A stretch of 64,000 nucleotides of DNA from Rhodobacter sp. SGA-6-6. GTDB lineage: Bacteria > Pseudomonadota > Alphaproteobacteria > Rhodobacterales > Rhodobacteraceae. Under the pieces are notes generated by a model. It saw only the letters and a program-made list of their open reading frames with translations, did no database searches and was not told where the DNA came from. The DNA lies in the NCBI RefSeq assembly GCF_011043545.1, contig NZ_JAAKGP010000008.1, positions 60,117-124,116 on the forward strand, read 5' to 3'. This document shows, in pieces, positions 7,221-14,962 of the stretch (the stretch's first letter is position 1; each line of letters starts with the position of its first letter). Position numbers and translations under genes: made by a program.

Positions 7221-7430
7221 CGGGCGGGAGAAGGCGAGGCACTGCCTCGCCCCGCCCGTGCGCGACATATCACCCGGAGACGATGGTAGCACGGAAACCC
7301 CGAGAGGCCAGCGCCCGACCGGGCGGGCGTGAAGCGCCCGCCGAGGGGCGGGCGGGCGCTGGCCGGGCCTTGAGGGCCCGGCCGGTCCAGTGGAACGGTT
7401 GTGCCTTGGCGAAGGCGATGGCCTTCGCCA
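7221..7430 (-). repeat. 210-bp structured interspersed repeat, copy A
   Basis: A full copy in minus orientation, between the PACE-protein gene and rpsF. Read on the minus strand it begins with the TGGCGAAGGC/GCCTTCGCCA palindrome (7407-7430). GGCCGGGCC/GGCCCGGCC and the nested AGCGCCCG/CGGGCGCT stems follow, ending with GCGAGGCAGTGCCTCGC and CCCGCCCG. Copies B, C and D are at 8477, 14026 and 56524. Together with the rpsF leader it fills the 438-base gap. Confidence 0.9.
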
Positions 7431-7465
7431 AGGAGACGCAGGAGGAAGCCGGATGCCGATCCAGC

Positions 7466-7897
7466 CTAGCGGGCCGAGGCGGGCAGGCCGAAGATGCGGT
7501 CGAAGGCCCAGGTGAAGCCGAGGGTGTAGACGGCGAAGAAGGCCAGCAGGCCGGCGTCGTAGACCAGCGCCTCGATCAGGCCGATCTGCATCCACCAGGC
7601 TAGGAAGGGCACCATCAGCAGCAGCAGCCCGGCCTCGAACAGCGCGCCGTGCACCAGCCTGCGTTTCGCGCTGCGGCCGCGGACGGGCTGGCGGCGTTCC
7701 CAGGTCTCGAAGGCCCAGTTGAAGACGTAGCTCCAGGCCAGAGCGATCACCATCGAGCCGAGGGCGGCGCCTCCTGCGGTTTCCGCGCCGGAGGAGGAGA
7801 AGGCCATCAGGCCGAGGGTGGTGATCACCAAGCCGATGCTCTCGAACAGCACGGCGTAGAGGATGCGGCGGCGGACGGGGGTGAGGCGGAGGTCCAT
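7466..7897 (-). CDS. PACE-family (bacterial transmembrane pair) efflux protein
   Basis: A small inner-membrane protein of 143 residues with four hydrophobic segments arranged as two BTP repeats. Both repeats keep the family pattern: WSYVFNWAFETWERR after segment two and YTLGFTWAFDRIFG after segment four. PACE members such as AceI export chlorhexidine and short diamines; the substrate here is not known. ATG 7897 is chosen because MDLRLTPVRRRILYAVLFE matches the usual beginning. An in-frame start 54 bases upstream exists and no strong ribosome site supports either. Confidence 0.8.
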   Translation of the reverse strand: MDLRLTPVRRRILYAVLFESIGLVITTLGLMAFSSSGAETAGGAALGSMVIALAWSYVFNWAFETWERRQPVRGRSAKRRLVHGALFEAGLLLLMVPFLAWWMQIGLIEALVYDAGLLAFFAVYTLGFTWAFDRIFGLPASAR

Positions 7898-7943
7898 CCG
7901 GGCGAAGCTAGGAGGGATCGGCGGCTTCCGCAACGGGGCCGCC

Positions 7944-7973
7944 AAAAGCAAAGGGCGCCCCGGAGGGCGCCCC
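7944..7973 (-). terminator. Terminator of acpP
   Basis: A GC-rich stem GGGCGCCC (7953-7960) and GGGCGCCC (7965-7972) with a short loop is followed in the minus direction by TTTGCTTTT. It lies 27 bases past the acpP stop and overlaps the region upstream of the PACE gene. Confidence 0.8.
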
Positions 7974-7999
7974 TGCCGTCCCTTGCGGGAAAGCCGGCC

Positions 8000-8233
8000 T
8001 CAGGCGGCCGAGGAGATGAACTTCACCGCATCGCCGAAGGTCTGGATGGTCTCGGCGGCGTCATCGGGGATCTCGATGCCGAATTCTTCCTCGAAGGCCA
8101 TGACCAGTTCCACGGTGTCCAGCGAATCCGCCCCGAGGTCGTCGATGAACGAGGCATTCTCGGTCACCTTGTCTTCCTCGACGCCCAGATGCTCGACGAC
8201 GATCTTCTTCACGCGATCGGCGATGTCGCTCAT
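8000..8233 (-). CDS. acpP: Acyl carrier protein
   Basis: A 77-residue carrier of growing acyl chains in type II fatty-acid synthesis. The phosphopantetheine site is Ser37 in [10 protein letters not shown]. The protein is acidic and the length is canonical. Start ATG 8233 gives [18 protein letters not shown]. It follows fabD and fabG on the same strand, but a 210-bp repeat and its own promoter separate it from fabG, so it is probably transcribed separately as well. Confidence 0.98.
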   Translation of the reverse strand: MSDIADRVKKIVVEHLGVEEDKVTENASFIDDLGADSLDTVELVMAFEEEFGIEIPDDAAETIQTFGDAVKFISSAA

Positions 8234-8347
8234 GTCTCTTCCTCTATCCTTGCGGGGGGTCGCCCCGGTCTGACTTTGCACCCCTAGGGGCCATTCGTCC
8301 GCCCTTGGCGGCCACTCGTCCCGAGTCTCCCCGGCGAATTGTGCGCG

Positions 8348-8376
8348 CCTATAGCAACAGGCGCAACCGGACGCAA
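8348..8376 (-). promoter_or_regulatory. Sigma-70-type promoter candidate for acpP
   Basis: Minus strand TTGCGT (8371-8376), a 17-bp spacer and TATAGG (8348-8353), about 115 bases before the acpP start. Confidence 0.55.
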
Positions 8377-8476
8377 ACGCTTTCCCCTTCCGCTGCGGGA
8401 AACCCCCACCCCGGGAGGGACTTGGGGCAGGGCGAGGACGACGGTTGGAACCAACCTTGCACCTTTCGTCGGGTTC

Positions 8477-8688
8477 CATGGCGAAGGCCATCGCCTTCGC
8501 CACAGCGCACCATTTCAATCGGGACCGGCCGGGCCCCCAAGGCCCGGCCAGCGCCCGCCCCGCCCTCGGCGGGCGCTTCTCGCCCGCCGGGTCGGGCGCT
8601 GGCCTCTGTGGTCTCGTGCCGACAGGTTTCCGGGTGTAACCGCTGCGCACGGGCGGCGGCGAGGCAATGCCTCGCCTTGTCCCGCCCG
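8477..8688 (+). repeat. 210-bp structured interspersed repeat, copy B
   Basis: A full copy in plus orientation, opposite to the surrounding minus-strand genes fabG and acpP. The TGGCGAAGGCCATCGCC palindrome is at 8479-8502, the nested GC stems at about 8522-8605, GCGAGGCAATGCCTCGC at about 8660, and CCCGCCCG ends it. It occupies most of the fabG-acpP gap. Confidence 0.9.
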
Positions 8689-8716
8689 AGGAAACGTCCC
8701 GCCCGCGGAAACCGCC

Positions 8717-9454
8717 CTACACCATCGCCATGCCGCCGTTCACGTGCAGCGTGGCGCCGGTGACATAGGCGGCCTCGGGCGAGGCGAGGTAGAGCACGGC
8801 GGCAGCGATCTCGGAGGGCGTGCCCATGCGGCCCGCCGGCACCGCGCCGAGGATGGCGCTGCGCTGCGCCTCGTTCAGCTTGTCCGTCATCGCGGTCTCG
8901 ATGAAGCCCGGGGCGACGCAGTTCACCGTGATGCCGCGGCTGGCCACCTCGGCGGCCAGCGACTTCGACATGCCGACCATCCCGGCCTTCGACGCGGCAT
9001 AGTTCACTTGGCCGGCGTTGCCGGTGGTGCCGACCACCGAGGAGATGTTGACGATCCGGCCCCAGCGGGCCTTCATCATGCCGCGGATGGCGGCGCGGCA
9101 GAGCCGGAAGCTGGCGGTCAGGTTGACGTCGATCACCGCCTGCCAGTCCTCGTCCGACATCCGCATCGCCAGCCCGTCGCGGGTGATGCCGGCGTTGTTG
9201 ACCAGCACGTCGACCGATCCCATCGCCTCCGCCGCCCGCTTCACCAGCCCCTCGACCTCGGAGGGCTCGGAGAGGTTGCAGGGCAGCACATGGGCGCGGC
9301 CGCCGAACTCGGCGGCCAGCGCCTCCAGCGGCTCGACCCGCGTGCCCGAAAGGCCCACCGTCGCCCCCGCTCCATGCAGCACCCGCGCGATGTCGGCGCC
9401 GATGCCGCCCGAGGCGCCGGTAACCAGCGCGGATTTCCCTGTCAGATCGAACAT
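8717..9454 (-). CDS. fabG: 3-oxoacyl-[acyl-carrier-protein] reductase
   Basis: NADPH-dependent reduction of beta-ketoacyl-ACP in fatty-acid elongation. 245 residues, the usual size. The SDR signatures are the cofactor loop TGASGGIG near residue 12, NNAGITRDGL near 85, and the catalytic Ser, Tyr and Lys in NISSVVG and YAASKAG (about 135-155). Start ATG 9454. It lies 61 bases downstream of fabD, with a palindrome in the gap. Confidence 0.97.
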   Translation of the reverse strand: MFDLTGKSALVTGASGGIGADIARVLHGAGATVGLSGTRVEPLEALAAEFGGRAHVLPCNLSEPSEVEGLVKRAAEAMGSVDVLVNNAGITRDGLAMRMSDEDWQAVIDVNLTASFRLCRAAIRGMMKARWGRIVNISSVVGTTGNAGQVNYAASKAGMVGMSKSLAAEVASRGITVNCVAPGFIETAMTDKLNEAQRSAILGAVPAGRMGTPSEIAAAVLYLASPEAAYVTGATLHVNGGMAMV

Positions 9455-9487
9455 GGCTTCTCTCCTGTCTCTTCCCGTGCGGGACTT

Positions 9488-9508
9488 CGATTTTTCGGCG
9501 AAAAATCG
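9488..9508. repeat. 21-bp post-stop palindrome between fabD and fabG
   Basis: Arms CGATTTTTC and GAAAAATCG with a 3-nt centre, seven bases past the fabD stop and inside an otherwise co-directional gene pair. Same family as at 3563 and 51826. Confidence 0.8.
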
Positions 9509-9515
9509 TGCCCGC

Positions 9516-10451
9516 TCAGCCCTTTGCCGCCGCCACGTCCTCGGGCGTGCCGATGGCGCGCAGGGTGGCTTCGCCGGAAACGATGCGCTTGATCATTCCC
9601 GACAGCGCCTTGCCGGCGCCGATCTCCCAGAACTCGGTCACGCCCGCCTTCTCCATCCACAGCACGCTTTCGCGCCAGCGGACCGAGCCGGTGATCTGCG
9701 CCACCAGCAGGTCGAAGATGCGGTCGGGTTCGGTGACGGCCTCGGCGCGGACGTTCACCACCACCGGGACGACGGGGCGCGAGATCACCACCGCCGACAG
9801 CGCCTCGGCCATCCGGTGGGCGGCGGGCTGCATCAGCGCGCAATGGAAGGGGGCGGAGACCGGCAGCATCAGCGCCCGCCTGGCGCCCCTGGCCTTGGCG
9901 ATCTCGACCGCGCGTTCGACGGCGGCCTTGTGGCCGGAGACCACCACCTGCGCCGGATCGTTGTCGTTGGCGGCCTGGCAGATCTCGCCCTGCGCCGCCT
10001 CTTCCGCCACCGCCTTCGCCGCCTCGAAGTCGAGGCCGAGGAGGGCTGCCATGGCGCCGACGCCGACCGGGACCGCCTCCTGCATCGCCTCGCCGCGGAT
10101 GCGGAGGAGCCGCGCGGTGTCGGAAAGGCTCAGCGCCCCCGCCGCGCAGAGGGCGGAATATTCGCCCAGCGAATGGCCGGCGACGAAGGCGGCGTGGCTT
10201 TCCACCGTGATCCCTTCGGCCTTCAGCGCGGCGATGGCGGCAAGCGAGGTCGCCATCAGCGCCGGCTGGGCGTTGCGGGTCAGCGTCAGATCGGCGATGT
10301 CGCCTTCCCAGACCAGCGCCGACAGCTTCTCGCCGAGGGCGGCGTCCACCTCGTCGAAGACGGCCTTCGCCTCCGGCCAGGTCTCGGCCAGCGCGCGGCC
10401 CATGCCGATGGTCTGGGCGCCCTGTCCCGGAAACACGAATGCGCGGCTCAT
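9516..10451 (-). CDS. fabD: Malonyl-CoA:ACP transacylase
   Basis: Loads malonate onto ACP for fatty-acid synthesis. 311 residues, standard. It begins MSRAFVFPGQGAQ, has the catalytic Ser in GHSLGEYSAL near residue 90, and a second His in the SAPFHCALM segment near 200. Start ATG 10451 has GGGAGGACGG upstream; the longer in-frame extension lacks support. First gene of fabD-fabG(-acpP). Confidence 0.97.
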   Translation of the reverse strand: MSRAFVFPGQGAQTIGMGRALAETWPEAKAVFDEVDAALGEKLSALVWEGDIADLTLTRNAQPALMATSLAAIAALKAEGITVESHAAFVAGHSLGEYSALCAAGALSLSDTARLLRIRGEAMQEAVPVGVGAMAALLGLDFEAAKAVAEEAAQGEICQAANDNDPAQVVVSGHKAAVERAVEIAKARGARRALMLPVSAPFHCALMQPAAHRMAEALSAVVISRPVVPVVVNVRAEAVTEPDRIFDLLVAQITGSVRWRESVLWMEKAGVTEFWEIGAGKALSGMIKRIVSGEATLRAIGTPEDVAAAKG

Positions 10452-10539
10452 CCGCCGTCCTCCCTGCGGTTTGTCTTCGCCCGGCATAGCGAAGCGGCGG
10501 CGAAAGGGCAATCGCGGCAAGGCCGGAGCCGCCTCGGGG

Positions 10540-10605
10540 GGCCTTGAGCCCCCGCTCCGCGGCGGTGCCTCCGGCGGGAGTATTTCGGTCGAGAGGAAGG
10601 GGCGG
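10540..10605 (+). repeat. Divergent copy of the GGATATTT-type intergenic repeat
   Basis: A GC-rich arm (AGCCCCCGCTCCGCGG) is followed by GGTGCCTCCGGCGGGAGTATTTCGG, then GAGAGGAAGG. It matches the layout of copies at 20716, 29563 and 45245 but with GAGTATTT in place of GGATATTT. It is in the fabD/b561 divergent gap, which otherwise shows no gene. Confidence 0.5.
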
Positions 10606-10695
10606 GTCTGCGCACAGGTCCTGTGCCGGAGGGCGTCTGTCCGGGCGCGCCGGCGCCGCTATGCTGGCGGGCGGATCGTTGCGAAGGAGGAACGG

Positions 10696-11880
10696 ATGGC
10701 TGCGAGGAACACCCGGTCGGGATATGGAAGCGTGGCGCGCGGGCTGCACTGGCTGACCGCGCTGCTGATCGTGGCGGCCTTCCCGCTGGGCATGATCGCC
10801 GAGGCGATGCCCTTCGACACCTCCGAGGCGATGGCGCGCAAGGCCTGGGTGTTCTCCATCCACAAGACCCTGGGCGTGGCGGTGTTCTTCCTGGCGCTGA
10901 CCCGCATCCTCTGGGCTTTGACCGGGGAAAAGCCGGTGCCGCTGCATCCCGGCCGGCGGCTGGAGACCTTCGCGGCCGAGGCGGTGCATTGGGCGCTTTA
11001 CCTGTCGCTGGTGGCGGTGCCGCTGTCGGGCTGGCTGCACCACGCGGCGGTCGAGGGTTTCGCGCCGATCCTCTGGCCCTTCGGCCAGGGCCTGCCCCTG
11101 GTGCCGAAATCCGAGACGGTGGCGGGCCTTGCCGGGGCGGCGCATTGGGCCTTCACCAAGCTCTTGCTGGCGGCGGTGGCGCTGCATGTGCTGGGGGCGG
11201 CGAAACATGCGGTGCTGGACCGCGACGGGACGCTGGCGCGGATGCTGACGGGGCGGCAGGCCGGCGGTGCGGGCGCGCGGGCGCCGCGGCTCGTCCCGGC
11301 GCTGCTGGCGGCGGCGGTGTTTGCGGCCGGCGGAGCCGGGGCCTGGGCGGTCGCCGGCCGGGCGCCGGAAGGGCCGGAAACGCCTGCGGCCGCGGCTGCG
11401 GCGGGGGGCAACTGGCAGGTGGCGGAGGGGGTCCTGACCTTCGCTGTGCAGCAGATGGGTGCGCGGGTGGAGGGCAGCCTGCCGGCCTGGACGGCAAAGA
11501 TCGACTTCGATGAGTCCTCGGGGACCGGCAGGGTGGCGGTGGAGATCGACCTGACCCGGATGACCCTCGGCTCGGTCACCGAGCAGGCGCAGGGGCCGGA
11601 GTTCTTCGACGTGGCCAATCACCCCGCGGCGCGGTTCACGGCAGAGATCGTGCCGGCGGGCGAGGGGTTCGAGGCGCGAGGGGGGCTGGCGCTGCGCGGG
11701 GCGGAGACGGCGGTGACGCTGCCCTTCACGCTGGAGATCGCGGGCGACGAGGCGCGGATGGCGGGCCGGGCGGTGCTGGACCGGCGCGATTTCGGCATGG
11801 GGGCCAGCTATGCCGACGACAAGACGGTGGGCTTCGCCGTCGAGGTCGCGGTGGAACTGGTGGCGAAACGCGGAGGGTAG
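10696..11880 (+). CDS. Cytochrome b561 - YceI domain fusion
   Basis: A 394-residue fusion. Residues about 10-185 form a four-helix cytochrome b561 domain with candidate haem ligands in ARGLHWLT (His18), SIHKTLG (His56), GWLHHA and VALHVLGAAKH. After a hydrophobic, Ala/Pro-rich linker (about 200-235), residues 238-394 form a YceI lipocalin-like domain (FAVQQMGARVEGSL, FDVANHPAARFTAEI, RRDFGMG). b561 domains carry electrons through the membrane and YceI barrels bind isoprenoid-type lipids, so a membrane redox role is inferred. Start ATG 10696 follows GAAGGAGGAA. Confidence 0.9.
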   Translation: MAARNTRSGYGSVARGLHWLTALLIVAAFPLGMIAEAMPFDTSEAMARKAWVFSIHKTLGVAVFFLALTRILWALTGEKPVPLHPGRRLETFAAEAVHWALYLSLVAVPLSGWLHHAAVEGFAPILWPFGQGLPLVPKSETVAGLAGAAHWAFTKLLLAAVALHVLGAAKHAVLDRDGTLARMLTGRQAGGAGARAPRLVPALLAAAVFAAGGAGAWAVAGRAPEGPETPAAAAAAGGNWQVAEGVLTFAVQQMGARVEGSLPAWTAKIDFDESSGTGRVAVEIDLTRMTLGSVTEQAQGPEFFDVANHPAARFTAEIVPAGEGFEARGGLALRGAETAVTLPFTLEIAGDEARMAGRAVLDRRDFGMGASYADDKTVGFAVEVAVELVAKRGG

Positions 11881-11889
11881 CGCGCGCGC

Positions 11890-12768
11890 CTAGACGGCCG
11901 CGCGGCCGTCGGGCATGGGATTTCCCGCCGCTTTCCGCGCCGCCTTCTCCTCCGCCTTGGCCCGGTCCCACAGCGCGTCCATCTCGGCCAGGTCGCTGTC
12001 CGCCGGGGTCTTGCCGGCTTCCGCCAGCCAGTCCTCGATCCGCTCGAACCGGCGGGTGAACTTGGCATTCGCCGCCCGCAGCGCCGCCTCGGGGTCCACC
12101 TTCAGGTGGCGGGCGATGTTGGCGACGACGAAGATCAGGTCGCCGACCTCCTCGGCCAGCGCCTCCGGCCCCAGCCGGTCGCGCGCCTCCACCACCTCGC
12201 GGGCCTCCTCGGCCAGCTTGTCCAGAACCTGCGCCGTGGAGGGCCAGTCGAAGCCCACCCGCGCCGCCCGGTTCTGCAGCTTCACCGCCCGGGTCAGCGC
12301 CGGCAGCGCCAGCGCCACCCCGTCCAGCACCCGCGCCCGCCCGCGCTCGGCCGCCTTCAGCGCCTCCCAGTCCCGGGTCTGCTGCTCCGGCGTCTTGTCG
12401 CGGCTTTCGTCCCCGAAGACATGCGGGTGCCGGGCGATCATCTTGTCCGAGATCGCCGCCACCACATCGGCGAAGGAGAACAGCCCCGCCTCCTCGGCCA
12501 TCCGCGCGTGGAAGACCGACTGGAACAGCAGGTCGCCCAGTTCGCCCTTCAGCTCGCCCCATGCCCGGCGCCGGATCGCATCGGCCACCTCATGCGCCTC
12601 TTCCAGCGTATAGGGCGCGATGGAGGCGAAGTCCTGCGCCACGTCCCAGGGGCAGCCGGTGTCCGGGTCGCGCAGCCGGGCCATGATCTCGACCAGCCGG
12701 TCGATTCCCGCCGTCTGGTCGCGGACCAGACGGTCGCTCTCGGCGCGGTCAAGGCGGGGAAGGGTCAT
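11890..12768 (-). CDS. mazG: Nucleoside triphosphate pyrophosphohydrolase MazG
   Basis: Hydrolyses (d)NTPs to monophosphate and pyrophosphate. 292 residues from ATG 12768; a GTG at 12777 would add three. Two MazG domains are visible, each with the metal-binding pattern: EEAHEVADAI then ELGDLLFQ (about 50-75), and EEAREVVEA then EEVGDLIFVV (about 185-215). The signature GCPWDVAQDF is near residue 40. Convergent with the b561-YceI gene, ten bases apart, with no room for a separate terminator. Confidence 0.95.
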   Translation of the reverse strand: MTLPRLDRAESDRLVRDQTAGIDRLVEIMARLRDPDTGCPWDVAQDFASIAPYTLEEAHEVADAIRRRAWGELKGELGDLLFQSVFHARMAEEAGLFSFADVVAAISDKMIARHPHVFGDESRDKTPEQQTRDWEALKAAERGRARVLDGVALALPALTRAVKLQNRAARVGFDWPSTAQVLDKLAEEAREVVEARDRLGPEALAEEVGDLIFVVANIARHLKVDPEAALRAANAKFTRRFERIEDWLAEAGKTPADSDLAEMDALWDRAKAEEKAARKAAGNPMPDGRAAV

Positions 12769-12835
12769 TGCGGCCACCGTGGTTTTGCGATTTGATCAAA
12801 GGCCGAGCCAGACCCCCGCAAAGGATTCCCGCATC

Positions 12836-13999
12836 ATGCCCGTCCTGAACCGTATCGCCTCTTACGCCGAGGAAATGAAGGGCTGGCGGCGGCATCTGCA
12901 CCAATATCCCGAACTGGCCTTCGACTGCCACCGGACCGCCGCCTGGATCGCCGACCGCCTGCGCGAGATCGACGTGGACGAGATCCACGAGGGCATCGCC
13001 ACCTCGGGCCTCGTCGCCGTGATCAACGGGCGGGGCGAGGGGCCTACAATCGGGTTGCGCGCCGACATGGACGCCCTGCCGATCGAGGAGATCACCGGCG
13101 CCCCATATGCCAGCAAGGTGCCCGGCAAGATGCACGCCTGCGGCCACGACGGCCATGTTGCCATGCTTCTGGGCGCCGCGAAATACCTGGCGGAGACGCG
13201 GAACTTCGCCGGGAAGGCGGTGCTGCTGTTCCAGCCGGCCGAGGAGGACGGCGGCGGCGGCCAGGTGATGGTGCAGGAAGGGGTGATGGACCGTTTCGGC
13301 ATCGAAAGGGTCTTCGGCATCCACAATGCCCCCAACGTGCCCTTCGGCCATTTTCAGACCACCCCCGGCCCGCTGATGGCCAGCGTCGACACAGCCTATG
13401 TCCGCGTCACCGGCAAGGGCGGCCACGGCGCCACCCCGCACGAGACGGTGGACCCGGTGGTCGCCATCGTCGCCATGGTGCAGGCGGTGCAGACCATCAT
13501 CCCGCGCAACGTCTATGCGCTGGACGAGGCGGTGGTCTCGGTCACCATGATCCACACCGGCAGCGCCTCGAACATCATCCCCGAGGACGGCACCTTCGCC
13601 GCCACCATCCGCTGCTTCAAGCCGGACGTGCGGGCGCTTCTGAAGAAGCGCTTCCACGAGATCGTGGAAGGCACCGCGGCGGCTTTCGGCGTCCGGGCCG
13701 AGATCGACTACGACTGGGGCTATCCGGCGACGATCAACCACGAGGACGAGGCCGAGTTCGCCGCCGAGGTGGCGCGCGAGGTCTCGGGCGCCGAGGCGGT
13801 GGATGCGCGGGCGAACCGCGAGATGGGGTCGGAGGATTTCTCCTACATGCTGGAGGCGCGGCCCGGGGCCTATCTCTTCCTCGGCACCGGCCCGGGAGCG
13901 GGGCTGCACCACCCGGCCTTCGATTTCAACGACGAGGCGGCGCCGGTCGGGGCCAGCTTCTTCGCGAGGCTGGTGGAACGGGCGCAGCCGCTGGGGTAG
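12836..13999 (+). CDS. M20-family amidohydrolase (hippurate hydrolase-like)
   Basis: A zinc-dependent N-acyl amino acid or hippurate hydrolase of 387 residues. Metal-site motifs are GLRADMDALP near residue 75, CGHDGHVAML near 103, the catalytic Glu in QPAEEDGGGG near 135, and a C-terminal MGSEDFSYML. The lid domain carries GKGGHGATPHETVDP. Start ATG 12836 opens MPVLNRIASYAEEMKGWRRH. Divergent from mazG with a 67-base gap. The exact acyl substrate cannot be told from sequence. Confidence 0.9.
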   Translation: MPVLNRIASYAEEMKGWRRHLHQYPELAFDCHRTAAWIADRLREIDVDEIHEGIATSGLVAVINGRGEGPTIGLRADMDALPIEEITGAPYASKVPGKMHACGHDGHVAMLLGAAKYLAETRNFAGKAVLLFQPAEEDGGGGQVMVQEGVMDRFGIERVFGIHNAPNVPFGHFQTTPGPLMASVDTAYVRVTGKGGHGATPHETVDPVVAIVAMVQAVQTIIPRNVYALDEAVVSVTMIHTGSASNIIPEDGTFAATIRCFKPDVRALLKKRFHEIVEGTAAAFGVRAEIDYDWGYPATINHEDEAEFAAEVAREVSGAEAVDARANREMGSEDFSYMLEARPGAYLFLGTGPGAGLHHPAFDFNDEAAPVGASFFARLVERAQPLG

Positions 14000-14025
14000 G
14001 GCGGCGGCATTCCTGCCCGGTCTCC

Positions 14026-14234
14026 CTTGGCGAAGGCCGTCGCCTTCGCCACCGTGCACCGCTTCCCCTTGTCCGGCCGGGCCTCAAAGGCCCGGCCAGC
14101 GCCCGCCCCGACCCGGCGGGCGCTTCACGCCCGCCGGGTCGGGCGCTGGCCTCTCGGGGTATGTGCCGCCACCGTCTCCGGTTGATATGCCGCGCAGGGG
14201 CGGGGGCGAGGCAGTGCCTCGCCTGATCCCGCCC
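14026..14234 (+). repeat. 210-bp structured interspersed repeat, copy C
   Basis: A full copy between two plus-strand genes. It has the longest perfect inner stem of the four: 16 bp (14106-14121 with 14127-14142) around a 5-nt loop, extended by GGCCAGCG/CGCTGGCC (14093-14100 with 14143-14150). The rest of the 430-base gap (14235-14429) holds a short CCCCGCTTCCGTGGGG hairpin and no gene. Confidence 0.9.
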
Positions 14235-14429
14235 GGGGACAACGGCGGAACTACGCTCCCTTGCGATCCCCGCTTCCGTGGGGATGACAGGAGGACCGAG
14301 AGGACGGCAGGGCGTGGAATGAGGGGCCATGCTTAGCAAAAGGAAAACCCTGCTTGGCGCAGCAACGGCGCCATGCGAGACTTGGCCGGCGCCGCCCCGA
14401 TGCCGCAGCAGATTTTCATGAGGTCTTCC

Positions 14430-14843
14430 ATGCACTTGAAACCCGTTCTTGCACTGCTTCTCCTCGGCCTCGCCGGCCCCGCCCTTGCCGACGACTGGAT
14501 CGGCTTCCGCTCGCCCACCGGCAACATCCATTGCGCGCTCTACGACTGGAACGGCGGGGCCGAGGCGCGCTGCGACCTGCGCGAGCTGACTCCCAGCTAC
14601 CGCACCCCGCCCGCGGGCTGCGACCTCGACTGGGGCAGCGCCTTCGGCGTCGCCGCCTCGGGCAAGGGCTTCCTGGTCTGCGCCGGCGACACGGTGATGG
14701 ATCCCGGGAACCCGGTGCTGGACTACGGCCAGGCGGTCTCGCTCGGCGGCATCTCCTGCGTCTCGGCCAAGACCGGCATGACCTGCACCAATGCCGCCGG
14801 CCATGGCTTCAGCGTGGCGAAGGCCGGGCAGAAGCTGTTCTGA
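14430..14843 (+). CDS. Secreted DUF6636-type protein
   Basis: A 137-residue exported protein of unknown function. A signal peptide (MHLKPVLALLLLGLAGPALA, cut after ALA) leads into WIGFRSPTGNIHCALYDW. Several Cys pairs follow (AGCDLDWGSAFG, LVCAGDTV, GISCVSAKTGMTCTN), suggesting periplasmic disulfides. The FRSPTGNIHC and GMTCTNAAGHGF motifs fit DUF6636. ATG 14430 is chosen because GAGG lies seven bases upstream and the signal peptide starts there. Confidence 0.75.
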   Translation: MHLKPVLALLLLGLAGPALADDWIGFRSPTGNIHCALYDWNGGAEARCDLRELTPSYRTPPAGCDLDWGSAFGVAASGKGFLVCAGDTVMDPGNPVLDYGQAVSLGGISCVSAKTGMTCTNAAGHGFSVAKAGQKLF

Positions 14844-14962
14844 CCGGCCCGATCCGACGGACTTGACTCGGGGGCTCCGGGCGGCTTTGCTGCCCCGGCC
14901 CGGATCCGCGCGTCTCCGGCTTCTCTCGAACGACTGCGCTTCCCGAAGCCCCGAGATTTCCC

